Notes: generated by a model not told the origin, from the letters alone. A stretch of 64,000 nt of DNA from Humulus lupulus (GCF_963169125.1 NC_084793.1:225354360-225418359), one strand, 5' to 3'; positions 43,988-54,947 are shown, counted from the first letter of the stretch. Program-made: numbers and translations.

Positions 43988-44703
43988 ATGCCTCAGCGAT
44001 CGATTAGACTTTGCATCAATTGGGTCGGAGATAACAACCAGGGTCAGGACCTTCCACATGCCCCACAGACTTGGCAGTAGTTGTTTGCCGAAATGGAAGC
44101 AAGACTTCAGTGAATGAAAGATGAGCTCTGAGAATTGAGGCAACAGGCCCATCCTCGGGGTGTTGGGTTACAGATTCCAAAAGCTGTGGCACTAGTGCCA
44201 GCCCAACTTGTCATGGAGAACAAGTGGGATCCCTTGTACGAGAGGTTCAAAAAGCAACACCCTCACACCTTTGAGGGCGGTCTAGACCCACTGCGAGCAG
44301 AGCAGTGGATGAATATGACTTCTTCCATCCTATATTTTATGAGAGTGGAAGGGAACGAGAGGGTGGCTTGCACCAATTATATGTTGAGAGAAGACGCCCG
44401 CATCTGGTGGGAAGTTGTGTCCCAAAGGAGGGATGTGACAGCTATGACCCGGGAAGAATTTAGAGATGTCTTCAACGAGAAATAGTATAGTGTTGCAGTC
44501 CGAGCTGCAAAGGTTGATGAGTTTATCAACCTAACTCAGAACAGAATGACTGTTACAGAATATGCACTGAAGTTTGACCGGTTGCCGAAGTTTGCATTGG
44601 ACTTGGTGCCTACTGATATGGCACGGAGGGATCGATTTGTACGGGGATTGAACGTCAAGATAGCCTTTGACGTCATGTTAACATTAGTTCCATGGATTAC
44701 CAC
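43988..44703 (+). pseudogene. Chromovirus gag (C-terminus deleted)
   Basis: First Met at 43988 (MPQRSIRLCINWVGDNNQGQ), with three early stops. The capsid core is well kept: DPLYERFKKQHPHTFEGGLD, PLRAEQWMNMTSSILYFMRV, YMLREDARIWWEVVSQRRDV, MTREEFRDVFNEK. After a stop at 44485 it continues MTVTEYALKFDRLPKFALDL and RDRFVRGLNVKIAFDVML. The usual zinc knuckle and the linker to protease are missing; the sequence jumps near 44680 straight to the protease active site. So this copy has an internal deletion. Confidence 0.88.
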
Positions 44704-45096
44704 TTATACCCAGGTGCTACTCATTCATTTGTATCTACTAGAGTGATAAATCGTTTGTGTAGACCTTGTGATATGTATGCTAGGGGATTCAGGACTTTGT
44801 TGCCAACAGGGGAATTGGTAGTCTCTAGGAGATGGGTTAGAGCATTACCATTAGAGATAGACAGTAGGAAGTAGTTTGTGGATTTGATTGAGCTAGCGAT
44901 GGATGACTTTGATATGATTATGGGGATGGATTGGTCATCAAAGTACGAGGCGACGATAGACTGTAAGCGAAGAATGGTGACCTTTCAACCGGAAGGGGAG
45001 GTACCCTTTGTATTTGTGGGGATAATGAGTGGGCCACGAGTGCCTATGATCTGTACACTAAAGGATAGAGACCTAATGCGAGAAGGTTGCATATGA
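44692..45096 (+). pseudogene. Chromovirus aspartic protease
   Basis: YPGATHSFVSTRVINRLCRP is the Tekay-type active-site block, normally DPGATHSF; the catalytic Asp codon is TAT (Tyr). It is followed by LLPTGELVVSRRWVRALPLE, a stop, then DLIELAMDDFDMIMGMDWSS and GVFVGIMSG-type sequence. MGMDWL-like motifs are typical of chromovirus protease. The gag deletion abuts its start. Confidence 0.85.
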
Positions 45097-45111
45097 TTCC
45101 TAGCAAACATA

Positions 45112-46003
45112 GTGGATACCTCTAGGGTTGTTTCAATTGAACCGAGTAAGACCAGACTAGTGTGTGAGTTTCCTGATGTGTTCCCCGCAGACCTGCCAGG
45201 GTTTCCACCACACCAAGAGATCGAGTTCATCATAGAGGTGGCACAAGGGGCAAAGCCAGTATCTAGGACACCTTATAGAATGGCTTTAGCAGAGTTAAAG
45301 GAACTGAAGATTCAGTTGCACGAATTACTGGATCTAGGATTCATCAGACCCAACTTTTCGCCATGGGGTGCTCCAATGTTGTTTGTCAAGAAGAAGGATG
45401 GATCCTTAAGGATGTGCATTAACTACTAAGAGATGAATAAGTTGACCATTAAGAATAAGTATCCACTGCCCAGGATCGATGACTTATTCGACCAACTACA
45501 GGGGAAGACGGTGTTCTCCAAGATTAACCTTCGGTCCGGCTACCACCAGTTAAGGATTAAAGAGGAGGACATACCAAAGACTACACTCCGTACAAGGTAT
45601 GGAAATTATGAATTCCTGGTCATGTCCTTTGGATTAACCAATGCCCCAACAACCTTTATGGACTTGATGAATATGGTCTTCAGGGATTATTTGGATAAGT
45701 TTGTGATCATATTCATCGATGATATACTGGTGTACTCCTAGTAAGAGACAGAGCACAAGTAGCCTTCGTTTGGTACTACATCGGTTGAGAGAGCATAGGT
45801 TATATGCTAAGTTCAGCAAATGTGAGTTTTGGTTGCCCCAAGTAACATTTCTAGGCCACATTGTGAGTAAGGAGAGGAATCTGGTGGACCCAAGCAAGGT
45901 TGAGGCAGTGAGACATTGGCCCAGGTCGAGCAGTGTACCAGAGGTTAGGAGTTTCTTGGGATTGGCAGGCTACTATCGATGGTTCATTGAAGGATTCTCC
46001 TGA
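45112..46003 (+). pseudogene. Chromovirus reverse transcriptase
   Basis: The frame reads [60 protein letters not shown], a stop for the usual Arg/Trp position after NY, then [60 protein letters not shown] and the catalytic [10 protein letters not shown] frame slip near 45740 is followed by [20 protein letters not shown] and [20 protein letters not shown]. All gypsy RT blocks are present. Two stops and one slip inactivate it. Confidence 0.93.
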
Positions 46004-46610
46004 ATAGCCACACCATTGACTGAACTGACGCGTAAGAAGACCAAGTATGTCTGGACAGATAGATGTGAAAACAATTTCAAGGAGTTGAAGTGCTGACTAA
46101 TCACCGCTCTAGTGTTGAGTCTTCCATCAGACAATGAGAAGTTTGTAGTCTATTGCAATGCTTTGAGGCAGAGTTTGGGGTGTGTATTGATGCAAGCCGG
46201 AAAAGCGATAGCCTACGCATCGAGACAGTTGAAGGAGTATTGATGCAAGAGGTGGTATTTGCACTAAAGGTTTGGAGGCATTATCTGTATGGAGAGAAGT
46301 GCGAAATATACACCGACCATAAAAGTTTAAAATATTTCTTCACTCAGAAGGATCTGAATATGCGCCAAAGGCATTGGCTGGAATTGGTAAGGGACTACGA
46401 CTGTGACATTTTATACCATCCAGGGAAGGCTAATGTGGTGGCTGACGTATTGAGTCGAAAGGGCCCAAGGCAATTATTTAGTTCGAGGCAAATATCAAAA
46501 AGGTTAGCTGAAGGGATGACCAGATCGGGAATTAAATTGGTAGTTGGACAGCTAGCCAATATAACTCTTCAGTCTACGCTCCTTGAGAGGATCAAGGAAG
46601 CATAGAAGAA
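46004..46610 (+). pseudogene. Chromovirus RNase H
   Basis: Follows RT. TPLTELTRKKTKYVWTD-type sequence comes first (46010-46060), then frame changes, and the open part 46153-46605 with [60 protein letters not shown] and [11 protein letters not shown]. The D in TDHKSL and D in ADVLSR belong to the active site. A stop separates it from integrase. Confidence 0.9.
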
Positions 46611-47570
46611 GGATCCACAGTTGAGGAAACATAGGGAGGATGTCTTAACCGAAGTGGCTAGAGACTCTTTTATTTCAAAGGTTGGTTTACTGAGGTATAA
46701 AGGTTGGATTTGCATTTCGATGGATTCTGGTATCAGGCAAGAGATTATAGATGAGTCTCATACCACTCCCTACTCCTTACATTCGGGTACAACAAAGATG
46801 TACCAAGACTTGAGAACTTTGTATTAGTGGCTGGGGATGAAGCGGGTCGTAGTGCATTATGTTGCCAAGTGTTTAACCTATCAGCAGATGAAGGCTGAAC
46901 ATCAAAGGCCAACGAGGTTGTTGCAGCCTTTAAGGATTTCAGAGTGGAAATGCAAGGATATCACCATAGATTTTGTGGTTGGATTACCAAAGATGGTAGG
47001 AAAGTATGATTCTGTGTTGGTGATTGTGGATATGTACACCAAATCAGCCCATTTTTTGCCTATTAAGATAACTCATACAGTGGAGTAGTATGCTGAGTTG
47101 TATGTTAAGGAAATTGTGCGACTTCATGGGGCACTGAGGTCAATAGTATCCGACAGGTACCCCATCTTCACCTCTAAGTTTTGGAAGAGCCTGCAAAAGG
47201 CTATGGGCACACAATTGTGGTTCAGTACCGCCTATCATCCTTAGACGGATTGACAGTTTGAAAGGACGATTCAGATACTGAAGGATATGTTATAGGCCTG
47301 TGTGCTGGATTTTGGGGGACCTTGGAGTAAGTATCTCCCTTTGATTGAGTTTTAATATAATAACAGTTATCAGGCGACCATCGGAGTGGCTCCGTATGAA
47401 ATGTTATATGGAAGAAAGTGCAGATCACCCATCCATTGAGATGAGACGGGTGAGAGAAAATACTTAGGTCCTGAGGTTGTTCAGAGGACCAAGAAGCGAT
47501 TGAAAAGATTAGAGCTCGGATGCTCACCTCCCAGAATTGACAGAAGAGTTACTCAGACTTGAGACACATG
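46611..47570 (+). pseudogene. Chromovirus integrase core
   Basis: The zinc-binding HHCC reads SHTTPYSLHSGTTKMYQDLR, a stop for Trp, then VVVHYVAKCLTYQQMKAEHQ; the second Cys is Tyr (CLTY for CLTC). The core has [48 protein letters not shown] and FSTAYHPQTDCQFERTIQIL. The Asp residues and the Glu of QFER are in place. Four stops interrupt it. The end has VAPYEMLYGRKCRSPI, then frame slips. Confidence 0.9.
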
Positions 47571-48003
47571 AGTTAGAGTTTCAAGTTGGTGATTATGTGT
47601 TCCTCAGAGTTGCTCCTTTGAGAGGAGTAAAACGATTTGGAGTGAGAGGCAAGTTAACCCTAGGTTTGTTGCCCCCTTTGAGATTCTGGAACGAGTTGGA
47701 GAGGTAGCTTACAAATTGGCTATGCCTCCAACCTTATCAGGAGTTCACAGTGTATTTCACGTATCCATGCTCCGGAAGTACGTATCAGATTCTACGCATG
47801 TGTTGAGTTATGAAAACCTGGAGCTGGATCAAGATTTGTCTTATGAGGAGAAATCGATTTAGATTCTAGAACGGAAGGATAAAGTCTTGCGGAACAAGAC
47901 CATTGCCTTAGTAAAAGTGATGTGGAGGAACAACAAAGTGGAAGAGGCAACATGGGAGCTTGAGACTGATTTGCGGGATCGATATCTCGACTTATTCATG
48001 TAA
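47571..48003 (+). pseudogene. Chromovirus integrase C-terminus and chromodomain
   Basis: The GPY/F region reads LRGVKRFGVRGKLNP and AYKLAMPPTLSGVHSVFHVS, MLRKYVSDSTHVLSYENLEL. The chromodomain follows: ILERKDKVLRNKTIALVKVM, WRNNKVEEATWELETDLRDR, YLDLFM and a stop at 48001. WRN...EEATWE is the aromatic-cage region that binds methylated histone and steers integration to heterochromatin in this group. One stop lies before ILERKD. Its presence identifies the element as a chromovirus. Confidence 0.9.
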
Positions 48004-48025
48004 ATTTTGAGGATGAAATTTCTGT

Positions 48026-48036
48026 AAGGAGGGGAT
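48026..48036 (+). promoter_or_regulatory. Chromovirus polypurine tract
   Basis: AAGGAGGGGAT just before the 3' LTR at 48040. The same tract occurs at 51163-51173 before the second chromovirus LTR. Confidence 0.88.
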
Positions 48037-48039
48037 AGA

Positions 48040-50207
48040 TGTAACGTCTCAAATTTGCTACTAAGGCATAGTTCCTTAATTAGCGTGTCGGGAGGAAAAT
48101 AATTGATTTAATTATTATTACATGGATTAAATGATTATGTGATTAGAAATGCATGTTTAGGTGAATTAAATATTCATGTGGGCCCATTTTGGTTAATAGG
48201 GCATATTTGTAATTTTTGTCCGTTGAGGGCATAAATGTGAATTATATGTGTGTTATGCTTGAGACCACAAGATTGTGGAGATTTATTTCTGATGTGTGAT
48301 CTGAGACAGTCCTAGGGAGCGGAATAGAGAAATAGTCACAACGGGGACGAATACATGGCTCGGGGTGAGACTAGGGGCATTTTGGGGATATAGTACATGT
48401 TTGGAATTTACTAGGTAACGGGTAGTGATTTAGCGATTGTTTGGGTATGTCGGTATTAAATGGGGATTCATAGGAATACTCGAGGAAATAGCGGGATGTG
48501 GTAAATGGTGGGATTGCCCTTGGTGGCATTAAAGGACCAAAGATATACTTAGGGTGGACTTTTGCAGCTATGGATAGAGTTAAACCAACATTCTAGAACT
48601 AATGAGAAGGAAAAATAGAAGTTGATAGCCTCCCTCTTTCTCTCACTCGATACCCTCATTCTCTCTCAAAGGTAAAGGAGATTCTTGCTGAAATTCAAAG
48701 GTGAAGGCTGGGAGTTTAAAGGGAATTGAGGCTTGGAGTAGCTAAGGTTTAGCTCTGGATTGGAACTGCAGTTGTGGTAAGGATTTAGTTTAATTATTTT
48801 GTTAAATCTTACTGCTGTGATTAAAGCTTTGATAAGTTCAAAACCTTAAGTCTGATTTTGGTTATTAGTGGGGCTAAAGGTTAGTTTTGGGATGGTTAGA
48901 CTAGTTAAGCTGCTTGGATATGAACTGTAAATTGAATTATGTGTCTAAACTTAGAATTGGATGGATTCTGGAAAGTTCAACTCGTCAAAATGCATGAGGA
49001 TTTATGGGTTTTGGGCTCGAGCCGCGGCCTTGTTCTTCAGGTGCCGTGACCCGTGTGTGCAAAGAGACCTGGGAAGCCTCTGATTTTTCCCAAGCATTGT
49101 GGTGCAACCAGGGCGTGTCGCGGCTCGTGTTCCCTAGATGAGAGAGTCGAAGCTCTCTGACTTGCAGTGAGCCGTGACTCAAATTAGGGGAAATGACCAA
49201 AATAGAGTTTTAAGCTCGAGAACCCAAATGTTAGGGCTCAGGAAGGATTCTACTACCCGGTTTAGTATAATTCCAGGTCCCGAAGGCTAGTATTTTAATA
49301 TGAAGTTTTTAATTGGTTAGGGCTTGATGGATTTATATTTTTTGATGCGTTGTGACTAGGCATTTTTACGTCAAGGCTCGGGTTTACGGGATCGTGCTCT
49401 GGATTGTATTAATCAATAAGCTCGGGACATTGATAAGATAACTATTTGTGCCCGTAGAGCAGGGCATGGCCCGATTATCTGTGTTGAATGCCTTACATGA
49501 ATGTTTATGATTTGTTGTGCAATGTTTGTATCATTATGAATGAACGGCGAAGGCTGGGAACGGCAAAGTCTGGAAACGGCAATGGCCGAAAATGGTGAAG
49601 ACCGGGAACGGTGAAGGCATGTTGAATGCAGGACGCTAGGGCGAGACCCTCTAAGGGTGTTGTATTCACCCGTTCGGTGAAGACCATGAAGCCAATGCCT
49701 AGTAAAGCACCTGGGTTGGCATGGGCCGCTATGTGTTTAATCTACTGCCTATTTAAGCTGTATGTTATTGGATTGGATTGTGATATGCTATGTGTTGAGT
49801 TTTCTTGCTGGGCCTCGACTCGCGGATGCTCTCTGGTGCAGGTAAGGGCAAGGGAAAGGTCGACTAACCATGAGTTGGAGAGCGTGGAGCGGCGTGTACA
49901 TGTTGGGCCTACCTAGCTGCCACGGTCGGGGTTGTTTTGAGAAATTTATTGTAAAGGGTTGCCTTTGTCGCTTAGGTCGACAGTATTGTAACTTTTGAAT
50001 TGTAATACATTTTTGATACAGTGTTTTGGGATCCCAATGTTTAACTTTGATAAATTTAAATTAATGTCCAAATCTTTATAACTAACGTTCGTCAAATGAG
50101 TCTTTACTTCGATTTAATCACACTTTTCAACATAAAACCTCGATTAGCGAGGTAATGGCTCATTTATAAATCACATGGTAATGAATCTAACGTAGTAGGG
50201 CGTTACA
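48040..50207 (+). repeat. Chromovirus 3' LTR
   Basis: 2168 bp, TGTAACGTCTC...GGGCGTTACA, complete. Serves as the reference showing where the copia element broke the 5' LTR (between GTGCAAAG and AGACCTGGG, about 49062). Confidence 0.94.
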
Positions 50208-51026
50208 TTCATCAACATCTCTGGTTGGAGCTGCTATATTAGTGAACCAGTTTATGTAGGCCTTAAGGGACCCGCCCGATTTTTGTCTTATATTGGCCAA
50301 GGTGTTGGCTTCCACCCGGATCTCCTTGGCAGTCTAGAACTGCTTCTAGAATTCTGATGACAGCTATTCCTAGGAGGTGATTGTGTGTCTTTTAAACTTT
50401 TCAAACCACATCTTGGCCGCCCCAGTCAAGATGGTTGGGAACAGAACACAACGCTAGTCGACATTGACATATTGGGCCCTGATTAATGTGTTGAAGGTTC
50501 GGATGTGATTTGAAGGGTTAGTAGTTCCGTCGTAAGTCTCCATATGCAACATCTTGAAGCCTAGCGGATACAAAGGTGTAGCAATATGAGGAGTAAAAGG
50601 CTTGAGCTCTTCATCAGAGTGACAATCGTCCTTGTTCCTTTCCAATAGAATGAGCCTCATCTGTTCCTCCATCATAGCAAGTTGTTCCAGGGTTGGATCC
50701 CTCACTACCGTGTTGTTTGGGAGTTGAATATTAGTTCCCATCCTGGGCTGCGCATTATTTTGGTTATCATCCCTCAAAGCTTGAGCTTAGTTTACTGGGA
50801 CATTCCCATCATCACACCTCATAGGAGGGTTTTCCCTTGTCTAAGTATACTTAGCTCGTTGTCCCTGTTGTCTTCGTTGTGCATTTAAGTGTTCAATCAA
50901 GTCGGATTGATGGTTAGAGCGGTAACTCTTAGCAGAGTTTAGATGATCTCTCATATCGGGCTCCTGCCTTCGAGAGTGCGTGTTGTGTACACTCTCCGAC
51001 CTCCCTTCACGACGGCTTGCCGTCAA
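50208..51026 (-). pseudogene. Tat-2 gag, N-terminal half
   Basis: Minus strand, continuing gag cut at 22285. It has MRDDNQNNAQPRMGTNIQLP, LAMMEEQMRLILLERNKDDC, SDEELKPFTPHIATPLYPLG and MLHMETYDGTTNPSNHIRTF at 50454-50777, parallel to Tat-1 LALMEEQMKRLLSRKEKDDC and FDGDGDPSDHLRMFNTMM. Above it, 50841-51026 gives MTASRREGRSESVHNTHSRR. The 5' end of the gene is lost at about 51027, where a chromovirus tail begins. Confidence 0.82.
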
Positions 51027-51176
51027 GAAACAAAACCATACATTTAGTTAAGGTATTATGGAGGAACAGCAAGGTCCAGGAGGTGACCTGGAAGTGAGAG
51101 TCACCCATGTGGGATCAGAATCCCAAGTTGTTCAGGTAAAATTTTGAAGACGAAATTCTTGTAAGGAGGGGATAAT
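51027..51176 (+). pseudogene. Tail of a truncated chromovirus (chromodomain end and polypurine tract)
   Basis: The plus strand reads RNKTIHLVKVLWRNSKVQEV, TWK, the same chromodomain motif as at 47885-47960, then ANFEDEILVRRG-like 3' sequence and AAGGAGGGGAT. Nothing of gag, RT or the rest of integrase is present, so the element is 5'-truncated at about 51027. Confidence 0.8.
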
Positions 51177-52649
51177 TGTAACACCCCAAATTCCCTAATA
51201 TGGGTTAGTGCCTCAATTAAGGGGTTGGGAGGCAATAATTTGATTAATTGAGTGCTTATGTGTAGTGAGCATGTTATTATGTGAATTATATGAATTGTAT
51301 TATGATATGATTATGCTTGCATGTTTAGGTGTATTAAATATGCATGTGGGCTCGTTTCTTATTAGAAGGGCATTTTCGTAATTTTGACCCGTTAAGGGTA
51401 TAATTGTAAATATGTGTGATATATGATTGCGACCACATTATTATGTGGATATATTTGAGTTGCTCGACACGAGGCGATCCTAGGGAGCCAGTTATTATGT
51501 GGATATATTATGTGGGGCGAGCTTAGGAGTATTTTGATAATTTGGTAAACTACCGGGTATTATAGAGTAATGGGAATTAATTGATAAACATTGGTTTGAT
51601 AGATTATTTGGGATTGTATGAGATAATTTGAGGTTCGCGAGAATTATGCCAAATGACTAAATTACCCTTGAGAGTAACCTTTAGGGGTAAAGGGGCATAG
51701 TGGTCATTTGACCACATGAGTCACTTGACTAAGCCAGTAGCTGAGATTAGCTCATTCACGTTCAAGACTTGCTATTGAGTTTTGGGAGCTTTTGGAAGCT
51801 TTAGAAGAGTGATCCTAGAGATCAAGTGTGGAAGCCAAGTCTTGGTGAAGATTGGAGCCAAATTTTGTGGAGTAGCAACTGAAGATTGGCTTTGGGGATT
51901 TCTAGGGCCATCATCTACCTCAAGGAATTTGAAATCAAAGATGAGGCTTCCCCTGTTTTGGCATTCAATGGTGTTTTGAGTTTTTATGATTTTTTATTCT
52001 TAGTTTAAGGTTCTAAAGGGTGTTGTAATGGTTTGAATGGTGGGTTTTATTGCCTAGACTTATTATATAGTTTCTATGGTTGGAATTCTGTTAGAAACAC
52101 TTGGTTGGGTTGAATTCAAGGTCTGAAATTACTAGAAATCGTAGCGATGCGAATTTGGGGAAGAAAACTTGTGTTCTAGGCCATTTTTGAGTTTCTGGTG
52201 ACTTAGCACGACCGCGCTAGGTTGTAGCGCGACCATGCTAGTGTCGCAAAAAGGGAGAAATTGGGTTTAATTTGGGGGCTCAAGTTGAGGGGTGCGATCG
52301 CGCATGTGGCCCAAAAGCCCCAAACTTTTTGTGGGCGCGACCACGCCAGGGGCCCCGAAATGCCAGTTTTATGATTTTTAGGGCTAGGCCCAGGGGCTCG
52401 AGGAATCTGACTTGGGAGCCCACTTAGGGGCTCGGGGGACATTTTTAGCACCCCATCAACTAAGAACCATGGTTGTAAAAGTTAGAGTTCAGTTTGGAAC
52501 TCAGGTTCTAGGGTTGAATCTTGATGAACATATATTGGTGTTGTGACTAGGGTTTCCGCCAGGCTCGGGTCAGGATTAACACTCAGGATTGTTTCACTAT
52601 TTGCACCAAGATCGAGGTAAGAAAATTTCACCCGATGTGTGAGATACAT

Positions 52650-52912
52650 GATTAGGGCTTGGCCCCGTTGTTGAATGTAATATGTTTGGGGCTCGACCCA
52701 ACTGTTAAATGTTATATGATTGGGGCTCGGCCCATCTATTAAATGTCATATGATTGGATCTTGGTCTGACTATCAAATGTAATATGATTGGGCTCGACCC
52801 AAATGTTAAATATAATATGATTGGGGCTCGACCCAACTGTTAAATGTAATATTATCGGGGCTTGGCCCAACTGTTAAATGTAATATGAGTAGGGCTCAGG
52901 CCCAGCTAATGA
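52650..52912 (+). repeat. ~34-bp tandem array in LTR
   Basis: Eight units like GATTGGGGCTCGGCCCAACT followed by GTTAAATGTAATAT. The GGGCT-CGG-CCCA part of each unit is a short imperfect palindrome. Confidence 0.92.
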
Positions 52913-53093
52913 GTATGATTATAACTATGCATGTGTATATCTGTGTAAGTACATTGTAGTGTGTGGTATCTGTGTATGATAAAGGTATTATATGTATGTC
53001 TGTTCCCAATTGGGAGGCTCGGCTTATAAGTCAGGAGTCTGTTTATTGCACCTAACCAAAAGCTCAGCCTGCTAGTCGAGGGTATATTTGATT

Positions 53094-53441
53094 CAAAAAA
53101 AGGCTCAAATTATAAGCCAAGGGACAAAAAGGGCTCGACTTATGAGTCGAGAGGTTTACAAGGCTCGACTTATGAGTCGAGGGGTTCATGAGGCTCGACT
53201 TATGAGTCAAGGAATTACAAGGCCCGACTTATAAGTTGAGGATTTACAAGGTCGACTTATAAGTCAAGGAATTACAAGGCCCGACTTATAAGTCAAGGAT
53301 TTACAAGGCCCGGCTTATAAGTCGAGGATTTACAAGCCCGACTTATAAGTCAAGGATTTACCAAGTCGGCTTATAAGTCGAGGGTTGACAAGGCTCAACT
53401 TATGATTCAAGGGTTTGCAAGGCTCGGCTTATAAGTCGTGA
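53094..53441 (+). repeat. 28-31 bp tandem array of palindromic units
   Basis: About twelve units of the form AAGGCTCGACTTATGAGTCG plus a short linker. Several units contain CGACTTATAAGTCG, a perfect 14-bp palindrome; others have TATG at the centre. Linkers (GAGGATTTACA type) are themselves repeated, so this is not a spacer array. Confidence 0.93.
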
Positions 53442-54073
53442 TCGACATTATGTGTGCTGAGCGCAAGTCGTTATGGCTAGGCCACCCTGGGAGTGCGTCA
53501 TGCACATGACTGGCTCGAATGCCATATGAATAAATGGAAGTGCGACACACACTTGTGTGACCCTATGGTAATTTACTTGTACAGTGTGTATGCTTGGTTT
53601 CAGTTATTACTATTAAGCATGCTGTTATATTCTGTTGACTATCTCAATCTGTTAATATGTTTTCGTGCTGAGTCTTTTGGCTCACGGGTGCTTTGTAGTG
53701 CAGGTAAGGGTAAGGAGAATTTTGGACAGCCATGAGTTGGAGAGCGTTAGGGGCGATGTGTAAATATGCAGTCTGCTCGACCGCCACAGCCGAGGTATCG
53801 TAGGGGAACTAGGGTTGGACCCTATTTTGCCACTTAGGTCGGCTTATTTTGTAATCCCAGAGTTGTACACAAATCTTTTTAAGCTTGTATTTTGGGATCC
53901 CGTGTAAAGACTAAACTTTTATTCTAATGGAAATGTTTATTTCTTGACCAAGATTTTTAATACATGAACCCCTAGTGGCTTAATCACATGTTTTAGTTCA
54001 AATGACTCATTTAGCGAGTCCCACACTAATTTAAACACACGTGGTAACGGACTCTAATTAGCAGGGCATTACA

Positions 54074-54708
54074 AAAATTCACCTAGTTCACGAGTCTGTT
54101 GTATTGCTTTATGATCTCTGAGAAAATTATTTGTGACAATTTTTTTCAGAGTTTTGGCATACAAAATTTCGGTCCCTTTTTCAGTCCATTCCCCCTCTAT
54201 TTATAGGGGTTCAACGGACATAATTCAATGATTTTTTACATATGAGTAACATACAGGATTGAGTAACTCTCCAAATGTACAAATAAATGTAATAAAGACA
54301 TTAATTGCCTGCTATCATACGTTTATCAGGTAGAGGTTATAACAGTTACAATATGTCATTGATTCGTGTAACGTCTCTGAGTCCTTAAGAATTAAAGCTT
54401 GCACATTCCAAAGGTTTACAATGAGATGAATGCACTCTTCGGGTTGGAGGGTTGTAGGATTCAATGACCTGAACATCGAAATTATCGAGATGTGACATAG
54501 GCGATCTAAGGAAGGTTTCAAGTGACCTCCATGATATATGATCGATTCATGTAGGAGATCTCCTTGATGTCTAATCTCAGCTGGGCTTTACTTGGGCTAC
54601 GGGACTTACAACTCATACAATGTTCTAAGGATTGAATAACATTGATTAATTGCTTCACATTTGTACTGCGAACAAGACACTTGAGCTCGTATTTTTTTAG
54701 GTACAACA
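54074..54708 (-). repeat. Tat LTR remnant
   Basis: Matches the organisation of the 6143-6867 LTR from AAAATTCACCTAGTTCACGA onward and ends GGTACAACA. Much of the middle is diverged, so it is another subfamily. The outer ~120 bp (TGTTGACG side) is lost at the chromovirus junction. It may be the 5' LTR remnant of Tat-2, lying beyond gag on the expected side. Confidence 0.65.
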
Positions 54709-54947
54709 GTGGTGCCACATATCATTTTTCATATATTATTTTCTAATTATAAATATTTTCACACTAAATTTTTAAAATTCAAAATTTAATATAAATAAAT
54801 ATTACATAAAATTTAAGTTAGACCAAATTTAAAAGTAGGTCATAAATTACATAATAATATTTAATCAATCTAACATAATTTAAAAAAATCTAATCAAAAT
54901 AATTTCAAAATTTGGACCATATGTGCTTTACCAAGTCCGCCTAAAGA
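54709..54947. other. AT-rich non-coding
   Basis: Poly-A/T-rich sequence between the Tat LTR end and the transposase remnant. Nothing recognisable is visible. Confidence 0.5.

Larger units (their letters stand above)
22286..50207 (+). mobile_element. Chromovirus (Tekay/Del-type Ty3/gypsy) carrying nested insertions
   Basis: The outer element of the nest. 5' LTR TGTAACGTCCC at 22286, interrupted at 23298 and resumed at 42467, ending CGTTACA at 43638. Primer site TGGTATCAGAGC at 43642, internal region to 48039, 3' LTR 48040-50207. The flanks are GTCAT (22281-22285) and TTCAT (50208-50212), a 5-bp duplication with one change; the equivalent uninterrupted Tat-1 sequence is CTGTCATCAGCATC. Order gag, protease, RT, RNase H, integrase, chromodomain. 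Many stops show it is inactive. Without nested inserts it would be about 8.8 kb. Confidence 0.92.
51177..54073 (+). repeat. 3' LTR of the truncated chromovirus
   Basis: TGTAACACCCC...GGGCATTACA, 2897 bp, longer than the other LTRs because of two tandem arrays (52650-52912 and 53094-53441). The core block is at 53660-53720 (GGCTCACGGGTGCTTTGTAG, TGCAGGTAAGGGTAAGG). A GATTAGCGAG-like 3' block precedes the end. No matching target duplication: the left side is truncated. Confidence 0.88.

Noticed and set aside
53094..53441. Regular ~30-bp repeats that might look like a CRISPR array
   Set aside because: The parts between palindromes are themselves repeats, not unique spacers; there are no cas genes, and the context is a plant LTR.
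54074..54708. Tat LTR remnant as the partner of the 6143-6867 LTR in one element
   Set aside because: They share landmarks and ends but are too diverged elsewhere to be the two LTRs of one insertion, unlike the other LTR pairs here.
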